From Candidatus Altimarinota bacterium (GTDB lineage: Bacteria > Patescibacteriota > Gracilibacteria > UBA4473), in NCBI GenBank assembly GCA_023143095.1, contig JAGLIF010000011.1:1-64000 (forward strand): a stretch of DNA of 64,000 nt, given 5' to 3'. Positions within the stretch are counted from its first letter, which is position 1. Each line of letters opens with the position of its first letter. Under the pieces are notes generated by a model, which worked only from the letters and a program-made list of their open reading frames with translations, was not told the origin of the DNA and did no database searches. Below are positions 28,346 through 36,337 of the stretch, piece by piece. A program made the position numbers and the translations under genes.

Positions 28346-28855
28346 ATGAAACCTGTTCTAATTAGTCCAACAATAGATTTGATAGACTCTTGGATAGAAT
28401 TTATTCAAGAATGTGATGAAAAAAATATTAGCGGATTTTGGGACTATCCTGATAGATCTGAAAATTGGAAGGACTATGTTAAATTGGAAGCAACCAGAAG
28501 GACTATTAACAGGGAATCTCTTGTTTCAAGTTCCACTTTTTGGCTCGTTAATGATGGTGAAATTCTTGCGGCTACAAGTATTCGTCATCGACTCAATGAG
28601 AAACTTAAAAAATTCGGAGGACATATCGGCTACTATGTTAAACCAAGTCAATGGAAAAATGGATACGGAACAAAAATTTTAGAGTTAGCTTTACTTGAAG
28701 CTCGAAATCTCGGAATCCGAAAAACTTTAATCACTTGCTCTGATGACAATATAGCCTCAGCGAAGATAATTGAGAAAAATGGTGGAGTTCTGGAGAAAAA
28801 AGAAATTTATAATGGGAAATTGTATCGATATTATTGGATTGGTTTGTCTTCTTGA
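28346..28855 (+). CDS. GNAT-family N-acetyltransferase
   Basis: The 169-aa protein has the GNAT order: FWLVNDGEILAATSIRHRLN (strands 2-4), GGHIGYYVKPSQWKNGYGTKIL with the Q/RxxGxG/A acetyl-CoA loop (about 89-110), and SAKIIEKNGGVLE (about 140-152). The closest type is the predicted acetyltransferase COG3981. Substrate unknown. It sits between two copies of a palindromic repeat (28166 and 28973), as in a gene cassette. Confidence 0.88.
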   Translation: MKPVLISPTIDLIDSWIEFIQECDEKNISGFWDYPDRSENWKDYVKLEATRRTINRESLVSSSTFWLVNDGEILAATSIRHRLNEKLKKFGGHIGYYVKPSQWKNGYGTKILELALLEARNLGIRKTLITCSDDNIASAKIIEKNGGVLEKKEIYNGKLYRYYWIGLSS

Positions 28856-29175
28856 GAGTGTTCTAAAATGAATCTTATCCAAATGTACATCTATTACATC
28901 ACATCAAAAATATTAGTACATCTACGAAATGCTTTTGCGAAAATTGTAAAAAAGAACGAAAAACCTTCTACACATCTCGTTTCATTTCACTTCATGAAAT
29001 TTCTCTCTCTATGTAATCAATTTATTAATGTTTCATTGTTGGAAATATAGATGAAATTATGTATACGGAGAGCCAAGTTTGTATAATGTTTAAATTTAAT
29101 ATCATTGATTATTGAACTTTAAACCTTTGTTTTATTTGTTACTATTTATAGAATAAAAGAAATAATCAAAATATT
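28856..29175. repeat. Gap with cassette repeat copy 2
   Basis: No gene is supported. A copy of the palindromic repeat lies at 28973-29008 (CATCTCGTTTCATTTCAC then TTCATGAAATTTCTCTCT). The 60-aa frame over it has no protein-like features. Confidence 0.55.
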
Positions 29176-30018
29176 ATGATAAGAGGTAAAACGATTAACA
29201 TTTTTGTTCCTGATAGCAATCCAAGAGGAATTAAAATATGTGATATCAAAGATTCTATTGTGAAAGCTATTTTTATCCCACGGAATAAACTTGATGATAT
29301 AGCGAAAAGAACAGATGTATCGGAACCTGGAATTTACTTTCTTTTTGGCAAAGAAGATGAAATTGGAAAACCAAGAGTTTATATTGGTGAAGCTGAAAAT
29401 TTACTTAAAAGAATTAAGCAACATAATAGAGATATAAATAAGGATTTTTGGACAACTGCAATTGGATTTGTTTCTGAAAAAAAGAACATTAATAAAGCGC
29501 ATATAAAATATTTAGAAAATTATTGTTGTAATAAAGCAAAGGAAATTAACAAATATGAATTAGAGAACGACACAACACCAACGCAACCCAGTCTCACAGA
29601 ACAGGATGTTGATTTCGTTTTGAGTTTTTTTGATGACCTTAAAATTCTTATTGCAACACTTGGTTTCTCTATCTTTGAAAAAAACAAGAAAGAGAAACAA
29701 AACTTATTTATCTGTAAGGGCAAAAAAGCTTATGCAGAGGGAGAATATGCTGAAGATGGTATGATAGTATTTAAGGGGGCTAAATCGAATTTTGAAGAAG
29801 CGACTTCTGCTAATGAATGGGTAAAAAACATAAGAGATCTACTTCTAGAAAAAAGGGTAATGCACCTTGAAAATGATGTTTATGTATTTGATGAGGACTA
29901 TACTTTTAGTTCTCCGAGTAGTGCTGCTGTTGCACTACTTGGAAGAAGTGCCAATGGTTGGACTGAATGGAAAGATAAAAAAGGAAAAACATTAAGTGAA
30001 CGATTTAGAAAATCATAA
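29176..30018 (+). CDS. GIY-YIG nuclease-domain protein with C-terminal DUF4357
   Basis: The central GIYFLFG...VYIGEAENLLKRIKQH (about residues 51-80) is the GIY-YIG core with the expected catalytic Arg (in KRI), and the Glu is plausibly in the following helix (KYLENYC). The last 60 residues, with SPSSAAVALLGRSANGWTEW and a Lys-rich end, match DUF4357. Such proteins are found in phage-defence and mobile contexts; the nuclease role is family knowledge. The gene sits between two cassette repeats and 9 kb from the DNA-modification operon. Confidence 0.85.
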   Translation: MIRGKTINIFVPDSNPRGIKICDIKDSIVKAIFIPRNKLDDIAKRTDVSEPGIYFLFGKEDEIGKPRVYIGEAENLLKRIKQHNRDINKDFWTTAIGFVSEKKNINKAHIKYLENYCCNKAKEINKYELENDTTPTQPSLTEQDVDFVLSFFDDLKILIATLGFSIFEKNKKEKQNLFICKGKKAYAEGEYAEDGMIVFKGAKSNFEEATSANEWVKNIRDLLLEKRVMHLENDVYVFDEDYTFSSPSSAAVALLGRSANGWTEWKDKKGKTLSERFRKS

Positions 30019-30111
30019 AGTTTCCTGATAGCGAGTTAAGTTTGCACAATGCTACTAAGTGTCTAGAGAAAACTTTCTGTCTTCAAAGATTTATTTAACA
30101 ATTTGTTTGTT

Positions 30112-30258
30112 GTGCAAGTGAAATGGAATGGACTCTTGTATGAAGATGATTTAACAAAACTTTTGAAACCTATTTTTGATACAGTTGCTCATGTTGTAGG
30201 ATTGCGTCAGTCTCCACATTATGATGAAAATGGAGATTTTATTCCAAGAAAGAATTAA
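30112..30258 (+). CDS. Short ORF, possible gene remnant, 48 aa
   Basis: Read from GTG 30112 the frame gives VQVKWNGLLYEDDLTKLLKP and ends PHYDENGDFIPRKN, a natural protein-like sequence. The frame is open back to 30067 without an ATG, so it may be the C-terminal remnant of a longer gene. I do not recognise it. A cassette repeat copy begins two bases after the stop. Confidence 0.35.
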   Translation: MQVKWNGLLYEDDLTKLLKPIFDTVAHVVGLRQSPHYDENGDFIPRKN

Positions 30259-30259
30259 A

Positions 30260-30292
30260 TTCGTTTCATTTCACTTCGTAAAATTTCTCTCG
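30260..30292 (+). repeat. Cassette-associated palindromic repeat, copy 3
   Basis: TTCGTTTCATTTCACTTC then GTAAAATTTCTCTCG. It is the third copy, two bases after the remnant ORF. Two further short hairpins (CGAACCTGAAGGTTCG and GTGCGTTGCACGCAC) follow by 30337. Confidence 0.6.
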
Positions 30293-30340
30293 ATGGTATC
30301 TGGCGAACCTGAAGGTTCGAATGTGCGTTGCACGCACAGT

Positions 30341-30382
30341 AAAAAACATTTTTAAACCACAAGGGCTTAAAAATGTTTTTTA
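30341..30382 (-). terminator. Terminator of tRNA-Pro
   Basis: AAAAAACATTTTTAA (30341-30355) and TTAAAAATGTTTTTT (30367-30381) form a 15-bp stem directly after the tRNA 3' end on the minus strand, followed by the T run that ends the transcript. Confidence 0.75.
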
Positions 30383-30459
30383 TGGTCGGGGTGAAAGGAC
30401 TCGAACCTTCGACCTCACGGTCCCAAACCGCGTACTCTAGCCAACTGAGCTACACCCCG
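30383..30459 (-). tRNA. tRNA-Pro (anticodon UGG)
   Basis: A 77-nt cloverleaf with the CCA end encoded. The acceptor is CGGGGTG/CACCCCG, the anticodon loop is TTTGGGA (anticodon TGG) closed by CGCGG/CCGTG, and the T arm contains GGTTCGAGTCC. Upstream of its 5' end lies a copy of the repeat array found next to tRNA-Ser. Confidence 0.96.
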
Positions 30460-30471
30460 TCGTCGTCGGTG

Positions 30472-30566
30472 ATTGTTTCGCATCACCTCCTCTTCCCTTC
30501 AAAACTCTCGCTTCGCTTCGAATTTTGTGGGAGCACTGTTTTTAAGGCAAGTGCTTCGTTACTTCA
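30472..30566. repeat. Single copy of the tRNA-upstream repeat
   Basis: The copy begins CATCACCTCCTCTTCCCTTC (30481) and contains the CGCTTCGCTTCG and GTGGGAGCACTG segments of the tandem array at 42452-42727. Both instances sit immediately upstream of a tRNA gene on the minus strand (tRNA-Pro here, tRNA-Ser there). Confidence 0.75.
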
Positions 30567-30655
30567 CTTTATATAAAAAAAGCTAATCGATTTTATGGCG
30601 AAATCAAGGAAAGTCAATTTGATTTTTTAGGGAAATTTTGGCAGAGTCGCACACG

Positions 30656-32305
30656 ATGAGAAAACAAAAAAAGAAAAACTTACGAATACCGTTTTTTGGT
30701 GGTGTAATCCTTTTTATTACTGGAGTGGTTGGGGCAGCCTTCCATTTCTATGGAGTTTTTACGGAAGATTTGAAAGAACTTTTTCCTGAAAAAACACTTT
30801 TTTTGATGGAAGCTCATCTGGATGAAGATTCTTTTCAACAGTTTTCGGATATATTTGGGGAAGGGGAGTTGTTTAAATTATTGGATGAGGTTTTAATACA
30901 GAAGTTTTCTTTTTCTTTTTCAAATGATGTGAAACCTTGGGTTGGAAGTAATATAGGTGTTGGGATATTGGAAGAAGGGGATCTTGTCGTGGCGTTGCAG
31001 TTTTTAAATCGAAAAAAAGTAGAATCTTTTTTGGATAATTTTAAAACGCCTTTGGAAAATTTTTTAGTGCAAAAAACAGATAGTGGAGAAATATGGACTC
31101 CAGAGTTTTCTTCCAATTTGGCTTTTGGATTTACAGGAAAATGGTTTTTGATTGGAACTTCTCAGAGAGGGATAGAGAGTATCATGAATAAAACTGTTTC
31201 TTTGAAAAAATCAGAAAAATTTCAGGATATTTTCCAAGACTTACCGAAAAAAAATACCTTTCAAGTGTATGCAGATATTCAAACGCTTGTGTCGGTTTTA
31301 CTTCAATCAGATAGTTTTACCAAATATCAACCTATTTTTGAGGCTTTATCTCAAACGATTCCAGCAATGGGGCTTACAGTGAAATTAGAAGAAAAGGGTC
31401 TTATGGTTGAGTCTAAGTTTTTGACGCATAAAGGAGTGTTTTCCGAAAGGGAAATTCAAAAAACAGAAAATCAAACAATTCCTGATCTTACAAATTATGC
31501 ACCAAATGATGTTTTGTTTTTTTTAAACGGTTCGGATCTTTATGCTAAATATCTTCATACAAAAACCTTTTTATCAGATTTGAATGAACAGTTTCCAGTG
31601 ATTTTTGATGGTATTTTGAGGGCACAGTCTCGGGAAATCTTTGGAGAAGAGTTTGATTTTGAAAGAGATTTTTTAGCGAAAATGCGTGGACAATATGCGT
31701 TTTTGATTGATTTTGAGAACTCTCTTTATCCGTTTTTAGATTTTACTTTTTTGACGGGGTTTGGAGGAACAGACAAAGAACAAAATTTGTCACATTTTCA
31801 TGAAGCCATTCATTTTGCGCAAACGCGGTTTGCTCCAAAGATAGAAAAAGTAGAGTTGCCTGATGGAACGATTCGGGAGGAACTTGTTTCAGCAAAGCCA
31901 GAAGAAGTTCCAATTCGAAAAGTTGAATTTGAAGATCGAACATATTTTACGGCACAAAATCCCGTTTCTGATAAAAAGTTTTCCTACGGATTTATCGATA
32001 ACTATTTTGTTTTTTCTACCCATGAATCAGGGATAAAGTCTGTTGTTTCTGTGGCGGAAAAAAAGAGTTCTAATTTAGCAAGGAATCTTGATTTTCGGGA
32101 TTCAGTGTTGTTTCGATTTAGTCCTTCTGAAAGTTATGGATTTATCAATTTTACTAAAATGGTTTCAGGTTTAGAGGTTTTAACGAAATTGGATTCAGAT
32201 AGCTTATGGGGGAAATTTTGGAAATCAAATATTCGAAATGTAACTTTTGCTAGAAAAGTTTTTCCAGGAGAAGTCTTTATTAAAGCAATTTTCTTTTCTC
32301 GATAG
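30656..32305 (+). CDS. DUF3352 family membrane-anchored protein
   Basis: The N-terminal Lys-rich stretch and membrane segment (about residues 8-30) are followed by a long, largely beta-strand extracytoplasmic domain with the pattern of DUF3352, including FPEKTLFLMEAHLDED and repeated GFTGKWFLIGTS-like strands. The ATG at 30656 is chosen over the upstream TTG at 30638 because the anchor follows naturally. Function is unknown in the family; these proteins are frequent in Patescibacteria and some Cyanobacteria. The 549-aa length is typical. A repeat-rich gap follows. Confidence 0.75.
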   Translation: MRKQKKKNLRIPFFGGVILFITGVVGAAFHFYGVFTEDLKELFPEKTLFLMEAHLDEDSFQQFSDIFGEGELFKLLDEVLIQKFSFSFSNDVKPWVGSNIGVGILEEGDLVVALQFLNRKKVESFLDNFKTPLENFLVQKTDSGEIWTPEFSSNLAFGFTGKWFLIGTSQRGIESIMNKTVSLKKSEKFQDIFQDLPKKNTFQVYADIQTLVSVLLQSDSFTKYQPIFEALSQTIPAMGLTVKLEEKGLMVESKFLTHKGVFSEREIQKTENQTIPDLTNYAPNDVLFFLNGSDLYAKYLHTKTFLSDLNEQFPVIFDGILRAQSREIFGEEFDFERDFLAKMRGQYAFLIDFENSLYPFLDFTFLTGFGGTDKEQNLSHFHEAIHFAQTRFAPKIEKVELPDGTIREELVSAKPEEVPIRKVEFEDRTYFTAQNPVSDKKFSYGFIDNYFVFSTHESGIKSVVSVAEKKSSNLARNLDFRDSVLFRFSPSESYGFINFTKMVSGLEVLTKLDSDSLWGKFWKSNIRNVTFARKVFPGEVFIKAIFFSR

Positions 32306-32829
32306 GGGAGAGGGGTTAGGTATATGTGAGTGATTTATTTCGTCTATATTTCCGTGTCCATTCTACCATTATTTTCGCATCATTCTATCTTTCCCTCATC
32401 CCTGCGAAGGCAGGGATCTATTTTTAAAAGTGTTGTTCTGAATGATAAAAAATGTCTTCCCGTTCTTGAAACGGGATCTACGATATTTTATTTTTTTATG
32501 ATTTTATGTACTTATTATAATCATGATTATAATAAGTACATAACTAGTTACAAAACAGGTTCGGGAAAATACTTGTGTTAGCTGTATGAGCTACGCGGTA
32601 GTCATACGATTTTAGAGGTGCGAAAGTTGAAATAGTGAGAAGAAAATCGATTTTTTGACTCTTAAATTTTTTAATAAAACAAGATAGCACAAAAGTGTGA
32701 AATGAGTAAACTTCATTCAGTAACGAATATCTTCATTTTAATTATGGAAATATTGATAAAAACAAAAACGATAAAACAAAAAAGCCACATATTTATGCAG
32801 TATAAGTTAATTTATTTTACAAATTTTTT
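32306..32829. repeat. Repeat-rich gap before the R-M operon
   Basis: No gene. It contains a CCCTGCGAAGGCAGGGATC palindrome (32401-32419), a CCCGTTCTTGAAACGGGATC palindrome (32458-32477), a perfect 36-bp palindrome (32506-32541) and AT-rich sequence leading to hsdM. I find no clear -35/-10 pair for the operon, though the last 100 bases are suitably AT-rich. Confidence 0.6.
32506..32541. repeat. Perfect 36-bp palindrome
   Basis: The arm ATGTACTTATTATAATCA is followed by its exact reverse complement with no loop. A degenerate relative lies at 10818-10864, after the same GATCTACGATATTTT segment in both places. Confidence 0.9.
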
Positions 32830-34884
32830 ATGAATAATTTTCAATCTAAAGTCAGTCTCATTTGGAGTATTGCCAATCTCCTACGAGGAGCGTGGAAACA
32901 ACATGAATATCAAGATGTGATTTTACCGCTTACAGTACTTCGTCGACTTGATTGTGTACTGGCTCCTACTAAATCTCAAGTTCTTAAAGAATTTAACCAG
33001 CATCAAGGAAAAATAAACGTTGATCCAATTCTAAAACATATCACAGATGTTGGGTTTTATAATACTTCTCCCTATGATTTTAATAAATTATTGGAAGATC
33101 AAAAAGATATTGCTAAGAACCTTCGTCATTACATCAATGGATTTTCTCCAAATATTCAAGATGTTATTGCCAAGTTTGATTTTGAAAAACACCTGACAAG
33201 ACTTGAAGGTGGGAATTTGCTTTATTTGATTATCAAGCAATTTACAAAAGTAGATCTACATCCTCAAGTGGTCTCAAATATGGAGATGGGATATGTTTTT
33301 GAAGAACTTATTCGGAAATTTTCAGAACAATCCAATGAAACCGCTGGGGAACATTACACCCCTCGTGAAGTAATCCAATTAATGGTAGAAGTAATGTTTT
33401 CAATGGATAAAAAATTGCTTGAAAAAGCTCACGCCATAAAAACGATTTATGATCCTTGTTGTGGAACAGGTGGAATGCTGAGCGTTTCGAAACAATTTAT
33501 TCAAGAAAATATTAATGACCAAGCTGATATTTTTCTTTTTGGGCAAGAGCTAAACCCGATTACTTGGGCAATCTGTAAAGCGGATATGTTGATCAAAGGA
33601 GAACTTGGGAGTTCTGGAACCGATGATCGAGTTAAAGGAGGAGAAAAAGATCATTCAATTGCCAGTACTCTTTCAAATGATCAATTTCACGACAAAAAGT
33701 TTGATTATATTCTTAGTAATCCGCCCTATGGGGTTGAATGGAAGAAAGATAAAGACGCAGTCCTTGCCGAGGTTTCTCGTGGATATGTGGGACGATTTGG
33801 AGCAGGTACGCCTAGAATTTCTGATGGACAATTACTTTTCCTTCAACATATGATCTCAAAGATCAATAATCCCACAGATGGAGGTGGACGAATTGCGGTT
33901 GTTTTCAATGGTTCGCCACTTTTTACAGGTGATGCAGGCAGTGGAGAAAGTGAAATTCGACGATGGATTCTCGAAAAGGATTTACTAGAAACGATTGTAG
34001 CCCTTCCAAATCAACTTTTTTACAATACAGGGATCTCAACCTATATTTGGTTTTTAACGAATCGAAAAGATTCAGAACGAAAAAATAAAGTTCAACTTAT
34101 TGATGGACGAGAATTTTATAAAAAAATGCGAAAAAGCTTGGGAAATAAAAGAAATGAAATTTCGGGAAGTAATCGAGAAAAAATTCTGAAACTATACCAA
34201 GAATTTACTGAGGGTGAACATTGCAAGATTTTAAAGACTACAGATTTTGCTTTCAGGCAAATTACGGTTGAACGACCACTGCGATTAAATTTTCAAGTTA
34301 CGCCAGAACGAATCGAACTCATTAAAACTCAATCAGCTTTTGAGAATTTAGCTACCAGTAAAAAGAAAGGAGAAAAAGCTTTGGAGGATATTGAAGCAGG
34401 AAAAGAATTACAAGTAGCTATTATCACCACTCTGAAATTTATGGATGATACTCTCTACAAAAATCGAGAAGTGTTTCTCAAAGTTTTTGATACAGCTTTT
34501 AAAACAGCCAACCTCAAGCTTTCGGCAGGGATCAAAAAAGCAGTACTCACAGGACTTTCCGAACGAGATGAAGAGGCTGACATCTGTATAAAAAACAAAA
34601 AAGGTGATCCTGAATACGATTCAGAACTTCGAGACACGGAAAATGTGCCTTATGGCGAAGATGTGTACGAATATTTTGAAAAAGAAGTTTTACCATACGC
34701 CCCTGACGCTTGGATTGATGAAAATAAAGTTGATCACAAAGACGGAAAAGTCGGGAAGGTTGGCTATGAAATACCAGTAACCAGATATTTTTATAAATAT
34801 GAACCACCTCGACCATTAGAAGAAATTGAAACGGATATTGAAGCGGTAGAAAATGAACTCTTAACTCTTTTGAAAAAATTGTAA
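32830..34884 (+). CDS. hsdM: Type I restriction-modification DNA methyltransferase subunit
   Basis: HsdM methylates adenine in the target chosen by HsdS and also forms part of the restriction complex. The N-terminal HsdM_N domain (about 1-160) precedes the N6-MTase fold with the SAM motif DPCCGTGGM (208-216) and the catalytic NPPYG (297-301). At 684 aa it is on the long side, with a C-terminal extension of about 150 residues rich in charged helices. The stop TAA shares one base with the next ATG (TAATG), a sign of translational coupling. It is the first gene of a plus-strand operon reaching 41370. Confidence 0.96.
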   Translation: MNNFQSKVSLIWSIANLLRGAWKQHEYQDVILPLTVLRRLDCVLAPTKSQVLKEFNQHQGKINVDPILKHITDVGFYNTSPYDFNKLLEDQKDIAKNLRHYINGFSPNIQDVIAKFDFEKHLTRLEGGNLLYLIIKQFTKVDLHPQVVSNMEMGYVFEELIRKFSEQSNETAGEHYTPREVIQLMVEVMFSMDKKLLEKAHAIKTIYDPCCGTGGMLSVSKQFIQENINDQADIFLFGQELNPITWAICKADMLIKGELGSSGTDDRVKGGEKDHSIASTLSNDQFHDKKFDYILSNPPYGVEWKKDKDAVLAEVSRGYVGRFGAGTPRISDGQLLFLQHMISKINNPTDGGGRIAVVFNGSPLFTGDAGSGESEIRRWILEKDLLETIVALPNQLFYNTGISTYIWFLTNRKDSERKNKVQLIDGREFYKKMRKSLGNKRNEISGSNREKILKLYQEFTEGEHCKILKTTDFAFRQITVERPLRLNFQVTPERIELIKTQSAFENLATSKKKGEKALEDIEAGKELQVAIITTLKFMDDTLYKNREVFLKVFDTAFKTANLKLSAGIKKAVLTGLSERDEEADICIKNKKGDPEYDSELRDTENVPYGEDVYEYFEKEVLPYAPDAWIDENKVDHKDGKVGKVGYEIPVTRYFYKYEPPRPLEEIETDIEAVENELLTLLKKL

Positions 34885-35558
34885 TGATGGATAATTCTCA
34901 AGCTTGTGCAGAAACTAATGGTGTGCTCTCCGGAGTTGCGGGGGTGATTTTGTCTTGTAATCCGATATCGGGATTTATGTGGAATGTTTGGAAAGATCAA
35001 CAGGATGCAAAATGGAAGTATCGAGTGAAGGAATTTATGAGATATATTTCAAGTGGAGACTTTTCGGCAGATTTATTTAAAAGTGAATCATCTCAAGATG
35101 GTCTAGCTCTTTCTTTTCGAGCTTTTATTCAGCAAAGAAACAAACAAAAGCGAAAATATATAAAAAGTATTTTTTTTGAATTTATTAAATCTGGTGCAGA
35201 AGAAGATTTTGAGCTTGAACGCAATTTCGATGTTGTTGAAAAAATTTCAAAAGAACAAACAGAAATACTTAGGAACTTATATATCACTGGGACAGTGTTA
35301 CTTGTTTCGGAAAATACTTTCCAAAAAGAAGTTGATACTGTTTATTACTCTAACTCTAAATACTTGGAATCCTTAGGATTAGTTTATATTGAATTTTATT
35401 CGGAAGTGAGAATGGAGGAAGAATATGAAGCTGATTATGAAGGTGGAGTGGTTGCGAGCACTCACCTTACAGGGAGAGATATTGCAAGACTTGAAACAAG
35501 TGAAACACTTGTTCTTTCTGACTTTGGAAAAGAATTTATCCAATACATTCAAGAATGA
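34884..35558 (+). CDS. Unrecognised protein embedded in the type I R-M operon, 224 aa
   Basis: Not recognised. A Gly/Val-rich hydrophobic N-terminal stretch (about residues 14-36) is followed by a helical, Lys/Glu-rich body with RRNxxRK-like segments around 80-100 and a C-terminal mixed region. The ATG overlaps the hsdM stop by one base. No nuclease or kinase motif is evident. Being sandwiched between hsdM and a toxin-like pair, it may be an accessory or anti-phage factor (inference from context only). Confidence 0.7.
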   Translation: MMDNSQACAETNGVLSGVAGVILSCNPISGFMWNVWKDQQDAKWKYRVKEFMRYISSGDFSADLFKSESSQDGLALSFRAFIQQRNKQKRKYIKSIFFEFIKSGAEEDFELERNFDVVEKISKEQTEILRNLYITGTVLLVSENTFQKEVDTVYYSNSKYLESLGLVYIEFYSEVRMEEEYEADYEGGVVASTHLTGRDIARLETSETLVLSDFGKEFIQYIQE

Positions 35559-35571
35559 ATAACAAACACAA

Positions 35572-35796
35572 ATGATCACTCAAAAAATCTCGCCATCGGC
35601 TTATGCACTTCGTTTGCAATGGGAAAAAGAAGATTCTGCAATTTTCCAAAAATTCCATAAAGAAAAAGGTTCAATGGAAGTCATTAATGCCTTGGCAGAG
35701 CTGATTATTCAAATGCAAAATGGGATAATTCCTAAACAATTTCAATTTTTAAAAGTTCAAAGGGATCGAATTCGACCCCTTTCTAAAAAATTCTAA
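35572..35796 (+). CDS. Small protein upstream of a MazF/PemK-like toxin, possible antitoxin
   Basis: A 74-aa soluble protein with a helical first half (LRLQWEKEDSAIFQKFHKEK) and a basic end. It begins 13 bases after the previous stop and precedes the toxin-like gene by 38 bases, the size and place of an antitoxin. It lacks the AbrB-like signature common in MazE, so the pairing is inference from order and size. Confidence 0.5.
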   Translation: MITQKISPSAYALRLQWEKEDSAIFQKFHKEKGSMEVINALAELIIQMQNGIIPKQFQFLKVQRDRIRPLSKKF

Positions 35797-35834
35797 TTAT
35801 GGCGAATATGCCCCAATTAATCTTATAAATAACT

Positions 35835-36251
35835 ATGAACCAAAAGCCTTTCGACCCTTGGAACGATGAAAAACAAATGATTGATCAGATTGATCAAAAA
35901 ATTCTTTTTCGTGAAAGCGAGGTTTGGTGGGTAAAGTTGGGAATAAATGTAGGAATTGAGCAAAATGGAAAGGGTGATGATTTTAGTCGTCCTGTACTTG
36001 TTTTAAGGAAATATAACAATCGGCACTGCTTGATAGTTCCTCTTACGACGAAACAACAATCTGAAAAATTTTCTTTTCATTTAGATCCCAATATTAGCTT
36101 TCTAAAAAAAGAAAGTTGGATTGTTTTTTCTCAAATTCGAGTAATGGACAGTCGAAGGTTGTTTGAAAAAATGGGAAAACTACCCGATCCAATTTTTGAT
36201 AGCATAAAAAAAGAAGCGAGAGAGAAAATATTCCCTTTCACTTCTGATTAG
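35835..36251 (+). CDS. MazF/PemK-family toxin-like protein
   Basis: The core EVWWVKLGINVGIEQNGKGD then SRPVLVLRKYN (about residues 29-60) is the signature of PemK/MazF endoribonucleases, which cut mRNA and arrest growth. The IVPLTTK strand and SQIRVMDSRRL (conserved Ser/Thr and Arg near 105-110) follow. An N-terminal extension of about 28 residues (FDPWNDEKQMIDQID) precedes the core, a form common in Patescibacteria. It sits inside a type I R-M operon between hsdM and hsdS. Toxicity is inferred from the family. Confidence 0.8.
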   Translation: MNQKPFDPWNDEKQMIDQIDQKILFRESEVWWVKLGINVGIEQNGKGDDFSRPVLVLRKYNNRHCLIVPLTTKQQSEKFSFHLDPNISFLKKESWIVFSQIRVMDSRRLFEKMGKLPDPIFDSIKKEAREKIFPFTSD

Positions 36252-36258
36252 TACATCA

Positions 36259-36278
36259 CCCACTTCCGAAGAAGTGGG
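36259..36278. repeat. CCCACTTC...GAAGTGGG palindrome in the operon
   Basis: CCCACTTC (36259-36266), CGAA loop, GAAGTGGG (36271-36278), then ATC. It belongs to the CCC...GGGATC palindrome family seen in other gaps. No T run follows, so it is not a standard terminator. Confidence 0.65.
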
Positions 36279-36337
36279 ATCAAGTGCCTAACGGCAATAA
36301 GTACATTTATTATATTCTCTGCAAATTAAAAAGTCAA

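Noticed and set aside
28132-28365. 77-aa frame overlapping the first cassette repeat
   Set aside because: Its middle is the palindromic repeat, it overlaps the GNAT start and it has no protein-like pattern.
28868-29050. 60-aa frame after the GNAT gene
   Set aside because: It reads through repeat copy 2 and has no recognisable features.
30373-30576. 67-aa frame beginning MFFMVGVKGLEPSTSRS
   Set aside because: It is the antisense of tRNA-Pro plus the upstream repeat; this is a well-known false protein pattern over tRNA genes.
32330-32581. 83-aa frame in the gap before hsdM
   Set aside because: It consists of translated palindromic repeats.
36284-36337. GIY-YIG-like start (NKYIYYILCKLKS) fused to HsdS
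   Set aside because: The 18 residues resemble the opening of small GIY-YIG proteins, but the match is too short; the normal HsdS start is the ATG at 36338.
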